Assembly (NCBI GenBank): GCA_900404475.1
Contig: OUQQ01000604.1
Location: 1 to 12,266 of the forward strand
Length of the DNA stretch: 12,266 nt
Source: Spongospora subterranea
Lineage: Eukaryota > Endomyxa > Phytomyxea > Plasmodiophorida > Plasmodiophoridae
Direction: 5' to 3'
Shown: one piece after another, positions 1 to 9,355 of the stretch
How positions within the stretch are numbered: the first letter of the stretch is position 1
How the letters are laid out: every line of letters begins with the position of its first letter
Notes under the pieces: generated by a model
What the model was told of the DNA's origin: nothing
What the model saw: the letters and a program-made list of their open reading frames with translations, nothing else
Databases searched by the model: none
Program-made: the position numbers and the translations under genes

Positions 1-187
1 GACTGGATTCAAAGACTGGCACGCACTTTTTGATCCAGCTTTTTGATCCAGTCAATTCTGTAGGCCCATATTTAAATCCCAAATCCACAATGGCCAGTCA
101 AATAGGAAACCACAGTCAGTTTGTGGCCAGTCTAATATCGTAAAAGACTGGCCACTTTAACTGGCCATCTGCGCACTTTTTGAACGG
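1..187. repeat. Cluster of short direct and inverted repeats
   Basis: The sequence shows several copies of a GACTGGCC-type word in both orientations: GACTGGC at 14-20, TGGCCAGTC at 91-99 and 124-132, GACTGGCCA at 146-154 and ACTGGCCA at 160-167. The pair at 123-132 and 146-155 (GTGGCCAGTC / GACTGGCCAC) forms a perfect 10-bp stem with a 13-nt loop. CGCACTTTTTGA occurs directly repeated at 22-33 and 172-183, and TTTTTGATCCAG at 27-38 and 40-51. Such mixed subterminal repeats are typical of the ends of DNA transposons, but no complete element, terminal inverted repeat pair or target-site duplication is visible inside the window, so that role is inference. Confidence 0.6.
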
Positions 188-445
188 TGGCTTTTTTCTA
201 CCGCGCGCCGTTGGGGTACACTAATGACTGTGACACAGTCAAATCATTGCAAAATTGCACAGTGCGCTCCATAGACCTTCAGTATACCGTACTGGTATCG
301 GATCTATCGGAAACTGGTTAACTATGATATGCCGAGACGTCTTTTCGAAAGCGTTAACATCAAAAGCACTGCGAGTACTTTGGAAAGACTCAATCGCAAA
401 CTACTCTATTTTATTCCATGTAGCAAATAGGGGTCAGCATTTATT
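188..445 (-). other. No confirmed gene; short coding-like minus-strand segment
   Basis: No gene can be supported here. On the minus strand, positions 405-239 stay open for about 55 codons in the same frame as the coiled-coil relic just upstream on that strand (446-775), separated from it by several stop codons. The mixed polar and hydrophobic composition (for example HIIVNQFPIDPIPVRYTEG) looks protein-like, so this may be the eroded C-terminal continuation of that relic. There is no start codon or splice model that joins them convincingly. Confidence 0.2.
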
Positions 446-775
446 TTAAACTTGAATTCTTTCAACACACGCAATTGGCTCTACCACACCAAATGTTGTA
501 ACCAGTGTACCGATCTGTACAGGAAGTTTCACTGAAGTTTCCGTCACTGGCAATGAATGGGATTTTTGTAACAACGCGTTCCTACCGTCCAGCTCCGCCT
601 GAACCTCGTTGCTGCGCGCCTGCTCCTCAAGTTTCCTCTGCTTGATGTCTTCTTTGACGTCGGTCTCCGATGCAATTCATACACATAAAATTTCCACAGC
701 AACAACTGCAGAAACAACGGTGATGATAACAAACATCTTCAACAATGAATGTCACGCACACGCAATAGCCGTCAT
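446..775 (-). pseudogene. Broken membrane/coiled-coil protein gene, left copy
   Basis: Read on the minus strand, one frame runs from ATG at 775 to a TAA at 448-446 and is interrupted by two TGA codons (754-752 and 679-677). The first piece after an internal ATG (736) encodes a hydrophobic stretch (MFVIITVVSAVVAVEILCV) suitable as a signal anchor or membrane helix. After the second TGA comes a charged helix with the motif KQRKLEEQARSNEVQAEL and then a Val/Thr-rich tail (KLPVQIGTLVTTFGVV). The same two modules occur in opposite orientation at 981-1313. The family is not recognised. The stop separating the two modules makes it a probable pseudogene; an intron is unlikely because the only GT..AG span that removes the stop neatly is 18 nt, far shorter than the 44-62 nt introns of neighbouring genes. 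Confidence 0.5.
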
Positions 776-781
776 GGCTCC
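589..781. repeat. Inverted duplication, left arm
   Basis: The reverse complement of this segment aligns with 975-1164. Positions 594-683 are identical over 90 bp to the reverse complement of 1070-1159. The rest of the arm is diverged by substitutions plus a 16-nt insertion and a 12-nt deletion relative to the other copy. The spacer between arms is about 193 bp (782-974). Transcription through both arms would give a long hairpin RNA. Confidence 0.85.
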
Positions 782-974
782 TACTAGGACCTTCCCATTG
801 ACAATGGGACTTTTGTAATGTGTACCAAGTTCCGTCATTATTGGACTTGATCCCGTACAGATTACGCTTCTTGATTCATTTGGATATCGAACGAGAATGG
901 TTAGTATCGTTGTTGTTGATTCTTTCTTGAATTATTCATAGTTCACTATATAGATGATAGAAACCGTGTTGGCT

Positions 975-1164
975 GGAGCCATGACGGCAATTGCGTGTGC
1001 GTGATGTTTGTTATCATCACATCGCTGATGATCGTTGTTTCTGCAGTTGTTTTTGTGAGATTTTTTATATGTATGAATTGCATCGGAGACCGACGTCAAA
1101 GAAGACATCAAGCAGAGGAAACTTGAGGAGCAGGCGCGCAGCAACGAGGTTCAGGCGGAACTGG
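975..1164. repeat. Inverted duplication, right arm
   Basis: This is the partner of 589-781. The arm starts at the shared ggagccatgacgg block and ends inside the first 54-nt coiled-coil repeat. The sharp switch from roughly 80-90 percent similarity to a perfectly identical 90-bp block (1070-1159) suggests local gene conversion or a more recent secondary duplication; this is inferred from hand alignment. Confidence 0.85.
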
Positions 1165-1574
1165 CGCAGCGGAGAATCGAGGAGCAGGCGCGCATAAACC
1201 AGGCTCAGGCGGAGTTGTCGCAGCGGAGAATCGAGGAGCAGCCGCGCAGCAACGAGGTTCAGGCATCTTGCGCCATCGTCGGTGCTGGAAGAGGCAGTCC
1301 CTCTTTCGGTTGACCACGGTGCGTCGATTGCGTTTCAACCAACAGTCAGGACCATGGATTTGGCGAATTAGTCTGTCCCGCTCGCCGCGAAGTTCGGTAC
1401 CGTAAGCTTGACGAGGCTTTTAAAAGCCTAGTCTCTTTTGCGGTTAGTCAAGATGAACATGCTCGCGCTATTACACAACTAACTCAGAGACAGTCGAGGT
1501 TCATCGGATGTGTCGACGTCGGCTGCAGTTCTTGCTCCAGCTCGTCACGTCAACAGGCGAGGGCCGCTTTGTAG
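981..1574 (+). pseudogene. Broken membrane/coiled-coil protein gene, right copy
   Basis: An ATG at 1003 opens a frame encoding a strong hydrophobic helix (IITSLMIVVSAVVFVRFFIC) followed by a basic segment GDRRQRRHQ, which ends at a stop. The coiled-coil module is in another frame, open from 1077 just after a TGA (1074-1076) to a TGA at 1311-1313. It contains heptad-like repeats such as VQAELAQRRIEEQARINQ. The same frame reopens from 1314 to a TAG at 1572-1574 with another helical segment (EVRYRKLDEAFKSLVSFAVS). Positions 1270-1371 are also open in a third frame with protein-like content. No continuous reading frame or splice pattern links the pieces, so this is most likely a frameshifted relic. 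The protein family is not recognised; a membrane-anchored coiled-coil protein is what the sequence shows. Confidence 0.5.
1149..1256 (+). repeat. Two tandem 54-bp coiled-coil repeats
   Basis: Units 1149-1202 and 1203-1256 each encode 18 residues of the pattern xQAELxQRRIEEQxRxNx. A partial, more diverged unit precedes them (1104-1148) and a truncated one follows at 1257. The length keeps frame and helical periodicity, which fits expansion of a coiled coil by unequal exchange. Confidence 0.8.
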
Positions 1575-2040
1575 CGCATCAATTTTTTCTCGTCTGGCAG
1601 CTCGCCGTAATTGAGTTCCATCTGCGTCTGCCGTCAGGTCTAATGTACCCCACCGTTGCAAGCGTTAATTGTGCTACCCGTTTCGAATAATTGTGGTACT
1701 TGTCAGTTGGTTGATAATCTCGATTCATTTAAGAGTTTCGGCAGGTCTTGCTTCAGGAAGCTTATCAGTAATTACACTATCTGGCATGGTGTCAAGCCAG
1801 AACACACCGCCAGCAGAGTAAAATGCGGCGATCAAATCACTGCCCATTAGATCATTGGCTCGCAAACGGCCAACCGTTTAGTTGTCGAAACGGCTTAAGA
1901 AGGACTGCAACTTTGACGTTACCGGCCTACAGCAATTGTTGGTGACATTATCCGAACAAAATGATGAATCCATGAATTGCTTGCGCATGGATAGAAGTTT
2001 GCTTCAAAATATGTTCAAGTTGCATCGATGAATTTTAGGT
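1575..2040. other. No supported gene
   Basis: Nothing convincing is present on either strand. Open stretches such as plus-strand 1656-1850 lack a recognisable motif or family resemblance and do not join plausibly to their neighbours. The segment separates two relics and is best regarded as decayed intergenic or mobile-element DNA. Confidence 0.4.
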
Positions 2041-3841
2041 TCGGCCGACTGTTTAGACTCGTCAGCTTCGTTGGGGAGGCTGGAAAAGAACTCAATGAAG
2101 AATATAAAAAAAAAATCTAAGGTGGCTTGAAGGGCTTATAGATCCGAAACGTGCCAAACACATTTCTTGCAAGTCAGAAAAACTTGAATTTCGACTCAAT
2201 GAGAAGGACACCGATGCCCAGGAGTCTTTAGGTGGCGATTTCTAAAGATTCGCACCAGCTAGAAAGTTAACCATTGCACAATGTGTCGAGTGGTCGTATC
2301 GATACGTTGCTTAATTACAGGTTGATTACAAACTGGCGGAAGCTGGAATGCGACTGAATATGTCGATCCCAGGAAGCGGAAGCACAATTTTCACAACGAT
2401 GGAAGGCCACCAGATACAACTTGCACACTCATAAAACTCAAAAATCTACTGGCCGACCAAAAGGCAACAAAAACAAAGTTCAAAAGTTGGGATATGACAT
2501 TAGTTGGGTGACTTTTGGCATACCGTGGTCTTTTACGTATCGCGAAATGACAGCTATAAATACTTGTCCATTGGACACACCTCTAATGCTTTGTACTTTA
2601 TGCACAAATTCCAGCTGGTCGATTGTGAAATGATGATTCAGATCCAGTTGGAGATTACCGCAAAGCCAGGTATGATTGGCTGCATTTTAACTAGTCGTCC
2701 TATCGGCAATTGTCTCAACATCTACTGGTCAATAGAAGGGTTATTTCAGATTTATAGTGATAGCATGTTCAATATCTTCATACGAGCAGAGGCTACGTGT
2801 TCTGTGGAATCCGACGAAAAGAGATCCATATGGCCGACAATCGTGTTCCGGTACAAACCGTGGTTGATCGATTCCTCGATCATCCCATGAACGGTAGACA
2901 TCAGCACCGCATAGCAAGCGAAATGGTGTCTAGCGTTCCTGAGACAGATCGAAACAACGAGACGAATGGATCGACCCCTCTGGTCAAGATGCTCAATCAG
3001 AACCTGTTTGGGAGTGCAGGGGCGAACTACTTGTTCATCGCAATACGATAGAAACGGCTCCGTTGACACTGGACGTTCAATGCGCCTTAAGTGCTTACAA
3101 TATTGTGATATGCCGAACGTTCTTGCATTCGGTGATAATAAATACTTTCTAGCGGCCACAATGTTTTCAAACAACTCACATTTCTGTGGAGCGATTTTCA
3201 TTGACAACTGCGCCTTGCATTATCATGGCTTGAAAAAGACCAAACTGCGGTGGGGTCAACCAGATTTCCAACCTAAAGGATTCCATGTTTCAAGATGCTG
3301 GTACGTTAACAGCGACACAGGAAGGCTTGCAATGAACTGTTGAAGAACGTCTTCAACACGACGCTGGTGATACTGAGTCTGACAGCAAGATGAAGATTCT
3401 GAAAGGAATCTGGATGTCAAACGACGATTCCCACCCAGATTGTTACTTAACCAGATAAGTTATGCAGATCCTATCTCTTGCAAAAATTGACATGGCTCTT
3501 CCAGTCAAAAACCTGACATTGTAAAAGACAATAGCGCATCAGGACTCAAGAATAATCAAGACTTGGCATTTACAATGAGCCGACATCGATATCCCAAAGG
3601 ACTTTCCATTCACAGCGTTTTGGCAAAAGGAATTACACCTTCGTGCGTCGCATGCGGTCAAGAAAGACTTGTTGCCAACCGCATCACCAACGCCGCAAAT
3701 AACTGGTCCCAATGCAGTTCAGTCCATTTAACGGATATCTATGTACAGACCATAGGGGAATGTAAACCATATAGGTATCGACTGGTCAATTGCGAATTTT
3801 CGGAGCAGTCGAGCAATTGCCACGAAAGTTGTGTCAAGTAA
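2041..3841 (+). pseudogene. Degenerate cysteine-peptidase-like mobile element gene
   Basis: Protein-like blocks on the plus strand follow one another in changing frames with stops between them. In order: a charged block at about 2080-2220 (CKSEKLEFRLNEKDTDAQES); a basic AT-hook-like TGRPKGNKNK near 2450; NTCPLDTPLM at 2559-2588, resembling the Cys box of USP/papain-fold peptidases (Cys codon 2565-2567); a shifted continuation (ALYFMHKFQLVD); then FLAATMFSNNSHFCGAIFID, resembling a His box (His codon 3179-3181), about 205 codons later. A further block near 3590-3670 has GITPSCVACGQE with a CxxC motif. Fusion of such a peptidase-like domain to zinc-binding modules is known from some large eukaryotic DNA transposons, so a dead transposon gene is the likeliest reading, but the superfamily cannot be named from this evidence. 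No terminal repeats were paired with it. Confidence 0.45.
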
Positions 3842-4000
3842 CAAAAAGACCCATGCCGATTGTTGAAGGTGTTGGGATTTCTGGACTTGATCTTCACGTT
3901 GCACTTGTTGGACAAGATTTCTTTCAGTTACGTATGAAGTCCGTGACGGTATCCGTGAGGCAGACATGGGCCCTGCCAATGGTGCCGCTGCATTCCCGGA

Positions 4001-5477
4001 ATGGTCGTCAATTATGGCTTGCCCAGTGTCGCTGCTCAATCCGTATTAGCGCCTAGTGTTCCTGTTTCTGATCAGGCCGTCCCTGTCAAAGGATATGATT
4101 TCAACCAACCTCTTGATCATAATGCCTTACTCAATAATATGATGTAAGTTCATCAAACCTATGGTAATCGCTGTGCATTATTTTGCTGAAAAAGCCCATC
4201 AGGACCATGGGCTTTCAGGCCACAAATTTTGCAACGGCTGTTGACGCCGTTAATAATATGGTTGGATTGCACTTTATCATGATGATACCGACGTTGATAT
4301 CGTGGTTAGATCAATTGGCGTGGGACGGCAGTCGAAGATAAAATCGATGATCGTGATAATTATATTGAGCGAACAATCCCGACAAAGTGCACCATATTTC
4401 TCGGCTATACCTCTAATATGGTATCCTGTGGTAATCGTGACGTAATTCGATATCTGGTTCAGAACCGTATGGTCAGCAGTTCCATGAAACTGATGTGAGA
4501 ATGGGCACAACGTGATTGTTTTTCGGTTTAGGTCGACGTATTAGTCACAACAGGAGGTGGCGTTGAAGAAGACCTAATCAAATGCCTGGCTCCTCATATT
4601 ATGGGTAGTTTTCACCTTGATGGTCGGGATCTTCGTCGCAAAGGCCTCAACCGTATCGGTAATTTGATCGTACCGAATGACAATTACTGCAAATTTGAGG
4701 ATTGGATTATGCCAATATTACGCCAACTTGTCGTTGAACAGGAGAATGGGGCTCCAATTCTAACACCGAGGTCGGGACGAATTGGACTATGCCTATGATT
4801 TTGTGTTGAGTTATTGCATAGTTCGCTGTGCAAGCGGTTAGGAAAAGAAATCGATAATCCGGATTCAATATTATACTGGGCGTATAAGGTATTTCAATCG
4901 TGATTCTATTGTCGCTCCCGCCTTGACGCTTGGTCGGGTGTATGCAGAACGATATCCCTGTTTTCAGTCCTGCAATCACGGATGGATCGCTGGGCGATAT
5001 GCTCTACTTCAATTCATATAAGCACGAAACCGATCTGATTATTGATATCGTTAAAGACGTCAAAGTGATCAACAGTATCGCTGTTCAAGCGCATCAAACC
5101 GGGGTTATCGTTTTGGGAGGAGGTTAGGAATGGCTCCTCACAAGTTTCGTTAAGTTTATTGACTGGTTATGTCATGCGCTCTAGGACTCGTCAAACATCA
5201 TATATTGAACGCGAATTTAATGAGAAATGGAGCCAATTTCTCTGTATTCATCAACACTGGGAATGGATGGGACGGATCGGATTCGGGTGCAGACCCTGGT
5301 AAGCTTTGTTTATTTCAATGATTAAATAATCATGTGACTGACGTCGTTTGCTTTCTAGATGAGTCGCTGAGTTGGGGCAAACTCGCTCTTGATTCGCATC
5401 CAGTTAAGATCAATGGGGATGCAAGTCTTATTTTCCCTTTGTTAGTGGCACAGACGTTTGCTCAAAAACAGAAATAA
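4001..5477 (+). CDS. DYS1: Deoxyhypusine synthase, 8 exons
   Basis: This NAD-dependent cytosolic enzyme transfers the aminobutyl group of spermidine to one lysine of eIF5A, the first step of hypusine formation. Exons: 4001-4143, 4203-4260, 4310-4471, 4532-4770, 4822-4888, 4948-5122, 5185-5298, 5359-5477. The seven GT-AG introns are 49-62 nt and all phases match, giving 358 residues (human about 369). Family blocks occur in order: [111 protein letters not shown] and SLSWGKLAL. The catalytic lysine (human Lys329) is Lys327 in SWGK, and the active-site histidine (human His288) is His286. The start is the first ATG in the only frame that enters the conserved N-terminus, with a stop 15 codons upstream; a further 5' exon cannot be excluded. 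It looks intact. It converges on SEC24. Confidence 0.95.
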
Positions 5478-5515
5478 ACAGCTCTAAACTATATATATTC
5501 AATAATTCGATTTGT
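5478..5515. terminator. Shared 38-bp convergent 3' region
   Basis: Only 38 AT-rich bases separate the DHS stop from the SEC24 stop on the opposite strand. No canonical AATAAA is present in the spacer; TATATATA followed by TTCAATAATTCG is the likeliest polyadenylation-type sequence. The 3' UTRs of the two genes must overlap each other, or each must reach into the other gene's last exon. Confidence 0.5.
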
Positions 5516-8500
5516 TTATGTAAATCTGTCTTGAATTTGTCGATGTACATGGCATAGGAATTCAACATAGGACATCAACTCTGGATCCGTGCCCGACATT
5601 TTTGAGCCAGCAGGTGGCCGAAATGTGCCCTCGATAAGGTTTTCATTGAATTCCGTTAGGTATTGACTTCGTTCATGGACCACTCGCACAGGGCAATAGC
5701 AACACCGGCCGGTGCGAATTCTGTCTAACAGGTTAGAGACGCGGGTCGCTGACCGAAAACAAGTCAGATGACGCGAATAATAGAGCAAGCGCAGATGTAC
5801 CTAAACTACAGGGATCTTCATTAGGGTAAACAAACAGATCATGGGGTTCGTATAGTGAAACATCTTCGACTCCAAATAAATCAAATACTGAAAAGCAAAC
5901 ATTAGTCACAAAATCAGAGATTGAGATTGCTGATGGATTACCTAATTGAGGATCCGCATTCGGTCCTACATAAATATAGCAAATAAAGCCATTATCTAAT
6001 AGATAAATTCCGAAATCTTCGATGAACTCTCTAGAAACCAGCTCGTATTCTGGGAGCGCCATAGGCGAAACTGTAGGATCTTCAACCGCCAAACAAATGG
6101 TTGAACTTGGCAACCGATGCAGAGCATACAATGTGGGTAAACAGAATGTCAGTGCCTGGCTGATGGGCATTGATTGAATCGCAATGAATGCATTCACTCG
6201 CTGATCAGCACGAATGCAATCATGCAATACAGCAGATTTCTGGAGCCCAAGGGTATACAGTGGTAATAATTTCAGTGATTCTGGAAGGATCAACTGCCCC
6301 GAGCTCGAAACCGCAGCACATTCTTTGCGGTAGGTGTACAGAACATCAATAACCGCTTGACGTAGGAATGACCTTGTTGTTGCTACTCCTTGTTCACAGC
6401 ACTGCATTGCCGCCTGAACAAAAATATATAAAAAATATTACTCGCAAACTGTCTGCCGACCGAAAAAGACAAACCTGGCGAATCGATATATTCACGACCG
6501 AGTAGAGATCCGCGTGTCGGTATATATTCGCCAGCGATGTAGTACTCAAGACGCGTATAGTATGAACACGAATTCGTCTTTCGCCATTGAAAGCGGTATA
6601 CAATAAGGCCGCTTGAATGCAGACAGGTGACTTATCTGGAAGAGAATTTTCATGTTCGAGACGGATCGCAAAAGATTTATCGCCTGCATGTATAATAAAC
6701 AAGAAGGGAGAGACAAAAGCGCGAGCCACCATACAGTCAATAGCAGGTAATTCAATTTCTGCCGGATCACGTCTGAAAAAATTCCCGAAGTAATCAGCCA
6801 CACGTATTCCAGTCGAGGTGCGAACAGCCATGATGCCCTGAAATATTTCAGGCACGAAAAACGAAATCAATCTGAATTTACTTCAAACCCGGTTTCTCGT
6901 GTCAATGACTGCATCATATCGCATTCTAAAGAATAACCGTCTTTTCCGCTGTGAAAATCTAATCAAAAGTCTTTAGATGGGAAAAAAGGAAGAAAGCGAT
7001 TATGACACCTGGATAGAAGAAAATTTGACCACCAGTGACGGTCGATAAGACACCGACCGTAGCGATATCAACATAAGCGCTGGCAGATACAAACAAATCA
7101 ACACTAATACAGCGTTCTGCACATGTCGTTGCCTAAAAGATTCGAATAAGCTGCCGTTGGGAGTTCCAAGACAATTTCGAACTTACCTGAAGTTGGTAAA
7201 ACGAATCTTGTGGAGTAAACAATTCCTTCTCTTTTTCGGTGGCGTACACAGACGCAACATCACGATCGTCCAAAGCACCAAGGGTAACTTTCGGCAAACT
7301 AGATTGAACTATGATTAATTTGCCACCACAAGAACTCATGCCCTGAAATTGTCCAGGTTTAAAATGATCAGAGAAAATGGCCTAACAGATTACCTCAACA
7401 GCAACATGAATTGCAGCACCAAACGCGGTGCAGTTGGAACGCTGAGGTTCGTGCAAACCTGGTCTGGACATATATCTAATTAATCACTTAAAAAACAAAC
7501 CTAATAAGTTATACAGTTTCAATAGTAGATTATCAAGCATTTGACGCTGTAGATGATCATTGGGGTGAACCAGAATCATGTCTGCTGGAACTGGAACAAA
7601 TACGTCATCTGAACTTGCAATGACCATAACTGAAGGTTCAGCGGCCCCTTTCTAAATATATAAACTTGAACCAGCTGAATATGATTAAGAAGACGTCAAA
7701 CCTTTAGACTATAGACATGAACCGCATTGCTATAAGAGATAATCCCGATCCTGACCCGAGGGTATTCCGCCATGACCGCAATGCAAGACTGCACGCTTTT
7801 GATGGTGGTGTTTAGAAGTCCAGAAGTAATCGCCGCAAACGAAACGTCGATAACAAACATGAAACACGGCTCTTGAGCAGGTCTAACGCAAAATATGAGA
7901 GTGTCGATCAGCAACTTAAAATGACGATTATAACCTTGTGCTATAAGATGGCGGCGCAATGAATTCAACACTGCCAAGATGTAGCTCGGGACGTTCATAT
8001 CGATCCCTTCGAATGCCTGTATCCTCTTTAAGAAGCATGGACACTGCCAAACAAGCACATGTTGCTACCATTTCCATCCACATTGCAGACGTACCAATGA
8101 GGCAGAGAAGTGGTCATATCGCAAAAGTTGCAAATAAAATTTTGCCCGTCCTCCGTGAAGGAAGAGAAGGCGTTTAGGTAAGCGTGACAGCGCGAGCATC
8201 TAATCGGCCCACCTTCTCCCATGTCGACAACTAAAAAAAAAATAAAAATCATAAGGGCACGCAAAAGTTTGTTCATCCCACCTGGAACAGGGGATTCTCC
8301 AGGCCCTGGCATGCATAATGGGGTGATAATGGCGCCAATAGAAAGTCGGGTTGATTCGACCTATTTTTGAAATTCAAACACGTTCGCAAGGTCAAGTGGC
8401 GCGATTCTTACCAGATCATTTGACGCTGGTATTTGATACGAAGTCAACCTCATGTATCGTGGAGATGCGTTCCCTAGGCAAAATCAACATGAACAGGACG

Positions 8501-9008
8501 GTCCGCAACGCATAACCTGCAAATTTTTACCATCATCGACGACCTTGAAGTCGTCCAACGGTGACGGAGGATGGGAATCCGAAGACGTATAATATTCTGT
8601 CAATACTGGCTCGGGAACGGTCCCATCTTCCAAATTAGCCCAACGAATATGTCGTGGAATTTGTCGCGGGTTTATCGCCGGTTTCTTTTTGGAGTCAGTA
8701 GATGAGGGCAAGGTCTGTGGATAACTATTTGCTTGAGCCCAATTTGAATTTGACTGGGTATTTTGAACATTGTGAGCGTCGTTATATTGATGATATGACT
8801 CTTGATAGTTGTACTGTTGATTTTCTGCATACTGATTGTTGTTAAGCAATGGTTGGGTCGGAGCAGCTTCATAATAATGCCATTGCCCAGTTTCATCATA
8901 ATAGCCTTGCTGATCGTACGGCGCCCCTTCGTGTTGATATCCGCCTTGCTGATCGTACGACGTCCCTTCGTGTTGATATCCGCCTTGATCATAATACTGC
9001 TGGGACAT
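5516..9008 (-). CDS. SEC24: COPII coat cargo-binding subunit Sec24, 14 exons
   Basis: Sec24 pairs with Sec23 in the inner COPII coat at ER exit sites and binds cargo sorting signals. Minus-strand exons: 9008-8531, 8473-8412, 8360-8282, 8230-8069, 8016-7935, 7882-7702, 7651-7515, 7463-7394, 7342-7187, 7132-7009, 6958-6882, 6837-6475, 6413-5801, 5748-5516. All 13 introns are GT-AG, 44-61 nt, with consistent phases, giving 938 residues, normal for the family. Order: Tyr/Gln-rich disordered N-terminus (1-150); NASPRYMRLT; zinc finger with Cys218, 221, 240 and 243 (CSRC..CNFC); trunk domain starting at about 293 (CFMFVIDVSF); beta-sandwich with ETGFEGIMAVRTSTGIRV; helical domain from about 658; gelsolin-like repeat at about 800-860 (IYLLDNGFICYIYVG); C-terminal MSYVEFLCHVHRQIQ. 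The ATG at 9008 is the only start before the Tyr/Gln repeats. No break is visible. The first intron was chosen as 8530-8474 because the alternative donor at 8516 breaks the frame. Confidence 0.96.
8907..8984 (-). repeat. Two 39-bp repeats in the SEC24 N-terminus
   Basis: Two in-frame 39-bp units (8984-8946 and 8945-8907) encode GGYQHEGTSYDQQ and GGYQHEGAPYDQQ. They are nearly identical in nucleotides, differing mainly in the TS/AP codons. They are followed by GYYDETGQWHYYE, an aromatic segment resembling an OCRE-type repeat. The near identity points to recent tandem duplication in a disordered, low-complexity tail. Confidence 0.85.
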
Positions 9009-9355
9009 TACCTAACGGCACCAAAACGGTGCAACAATCTGGTGCAGGCGAAAAAATCAGCGGCAGGAACGATTACAGCGCCGTTGGGATAAGGGTTAAT
9101 ACACGTGCTATGATGAAAGCAGGTATTGCTATCCGATAATCGCCAGTTTCTATGATAATGCAATCGCGCCTGCGCCACGCAGAAGAGACGGTAACAGCTG
9201 TGAAAGGAATGAACATATAGGGGGCAGTGGCCCCGGTTTCCTTCAGTCATCAGTGCGCTGAATTTGGTACGAGTGTACACAGTGTGACAGTGAGTTGGTG
9301 GCTGCGGGGCCCTTATCATGATGGGACTGCAGCACCAGCACCAGACTGTAAAGTG
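9009..9355. promoter_or_regulatory. Divergent intergenic region between SEC24 and the orphan gene
   Basis: This 347-bp stretch separates the start of SEC24 from the first ATG of the gene to its right, so it should carry both promoters. A small perfect hairpin GCACC-aaaac-GGTGC (9018-9032) lies about 10 bp upstream of the SEC24 ATG. No TATA box in a convincing position was found. The right part (9221-9355) is open in the frame of the downstream gene but has no ATG, so a spliced upstream coding exon for that gene is possible. Confidence 0.5.

Noticed and set aside
2752..3207. 151-codon open frame on the minus strand
   Set aside because: It lies opposite the peptidase-like relic, whose Cys and His boxes give that strand better support. 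No recognisable motif was seen in the minus reading.
3728..4039. 103-codon minus-strand frame overlapping the DHS start
   Set aside because: It overlaps the first DHS exon antisense and has no family resemblance.
8672..9139. Three open frames with Ile/Arg-rich or His-rich repeats around 8672-9139, on both strands
   Set aside because: They are alternative-frame readings of the SEC24 N-terminal repeats. The Sec24 frame joins by phase-correct splicing to an unmistakable Sec24 core.
9227..9355. N-terminal extension of the orphan protein from a GTG at 9227
   Set aside because: There is no ATG in this stretch and a GTG start is not expected in a eukaryotic nuclear gene. A spliced upstream exon remains possible.
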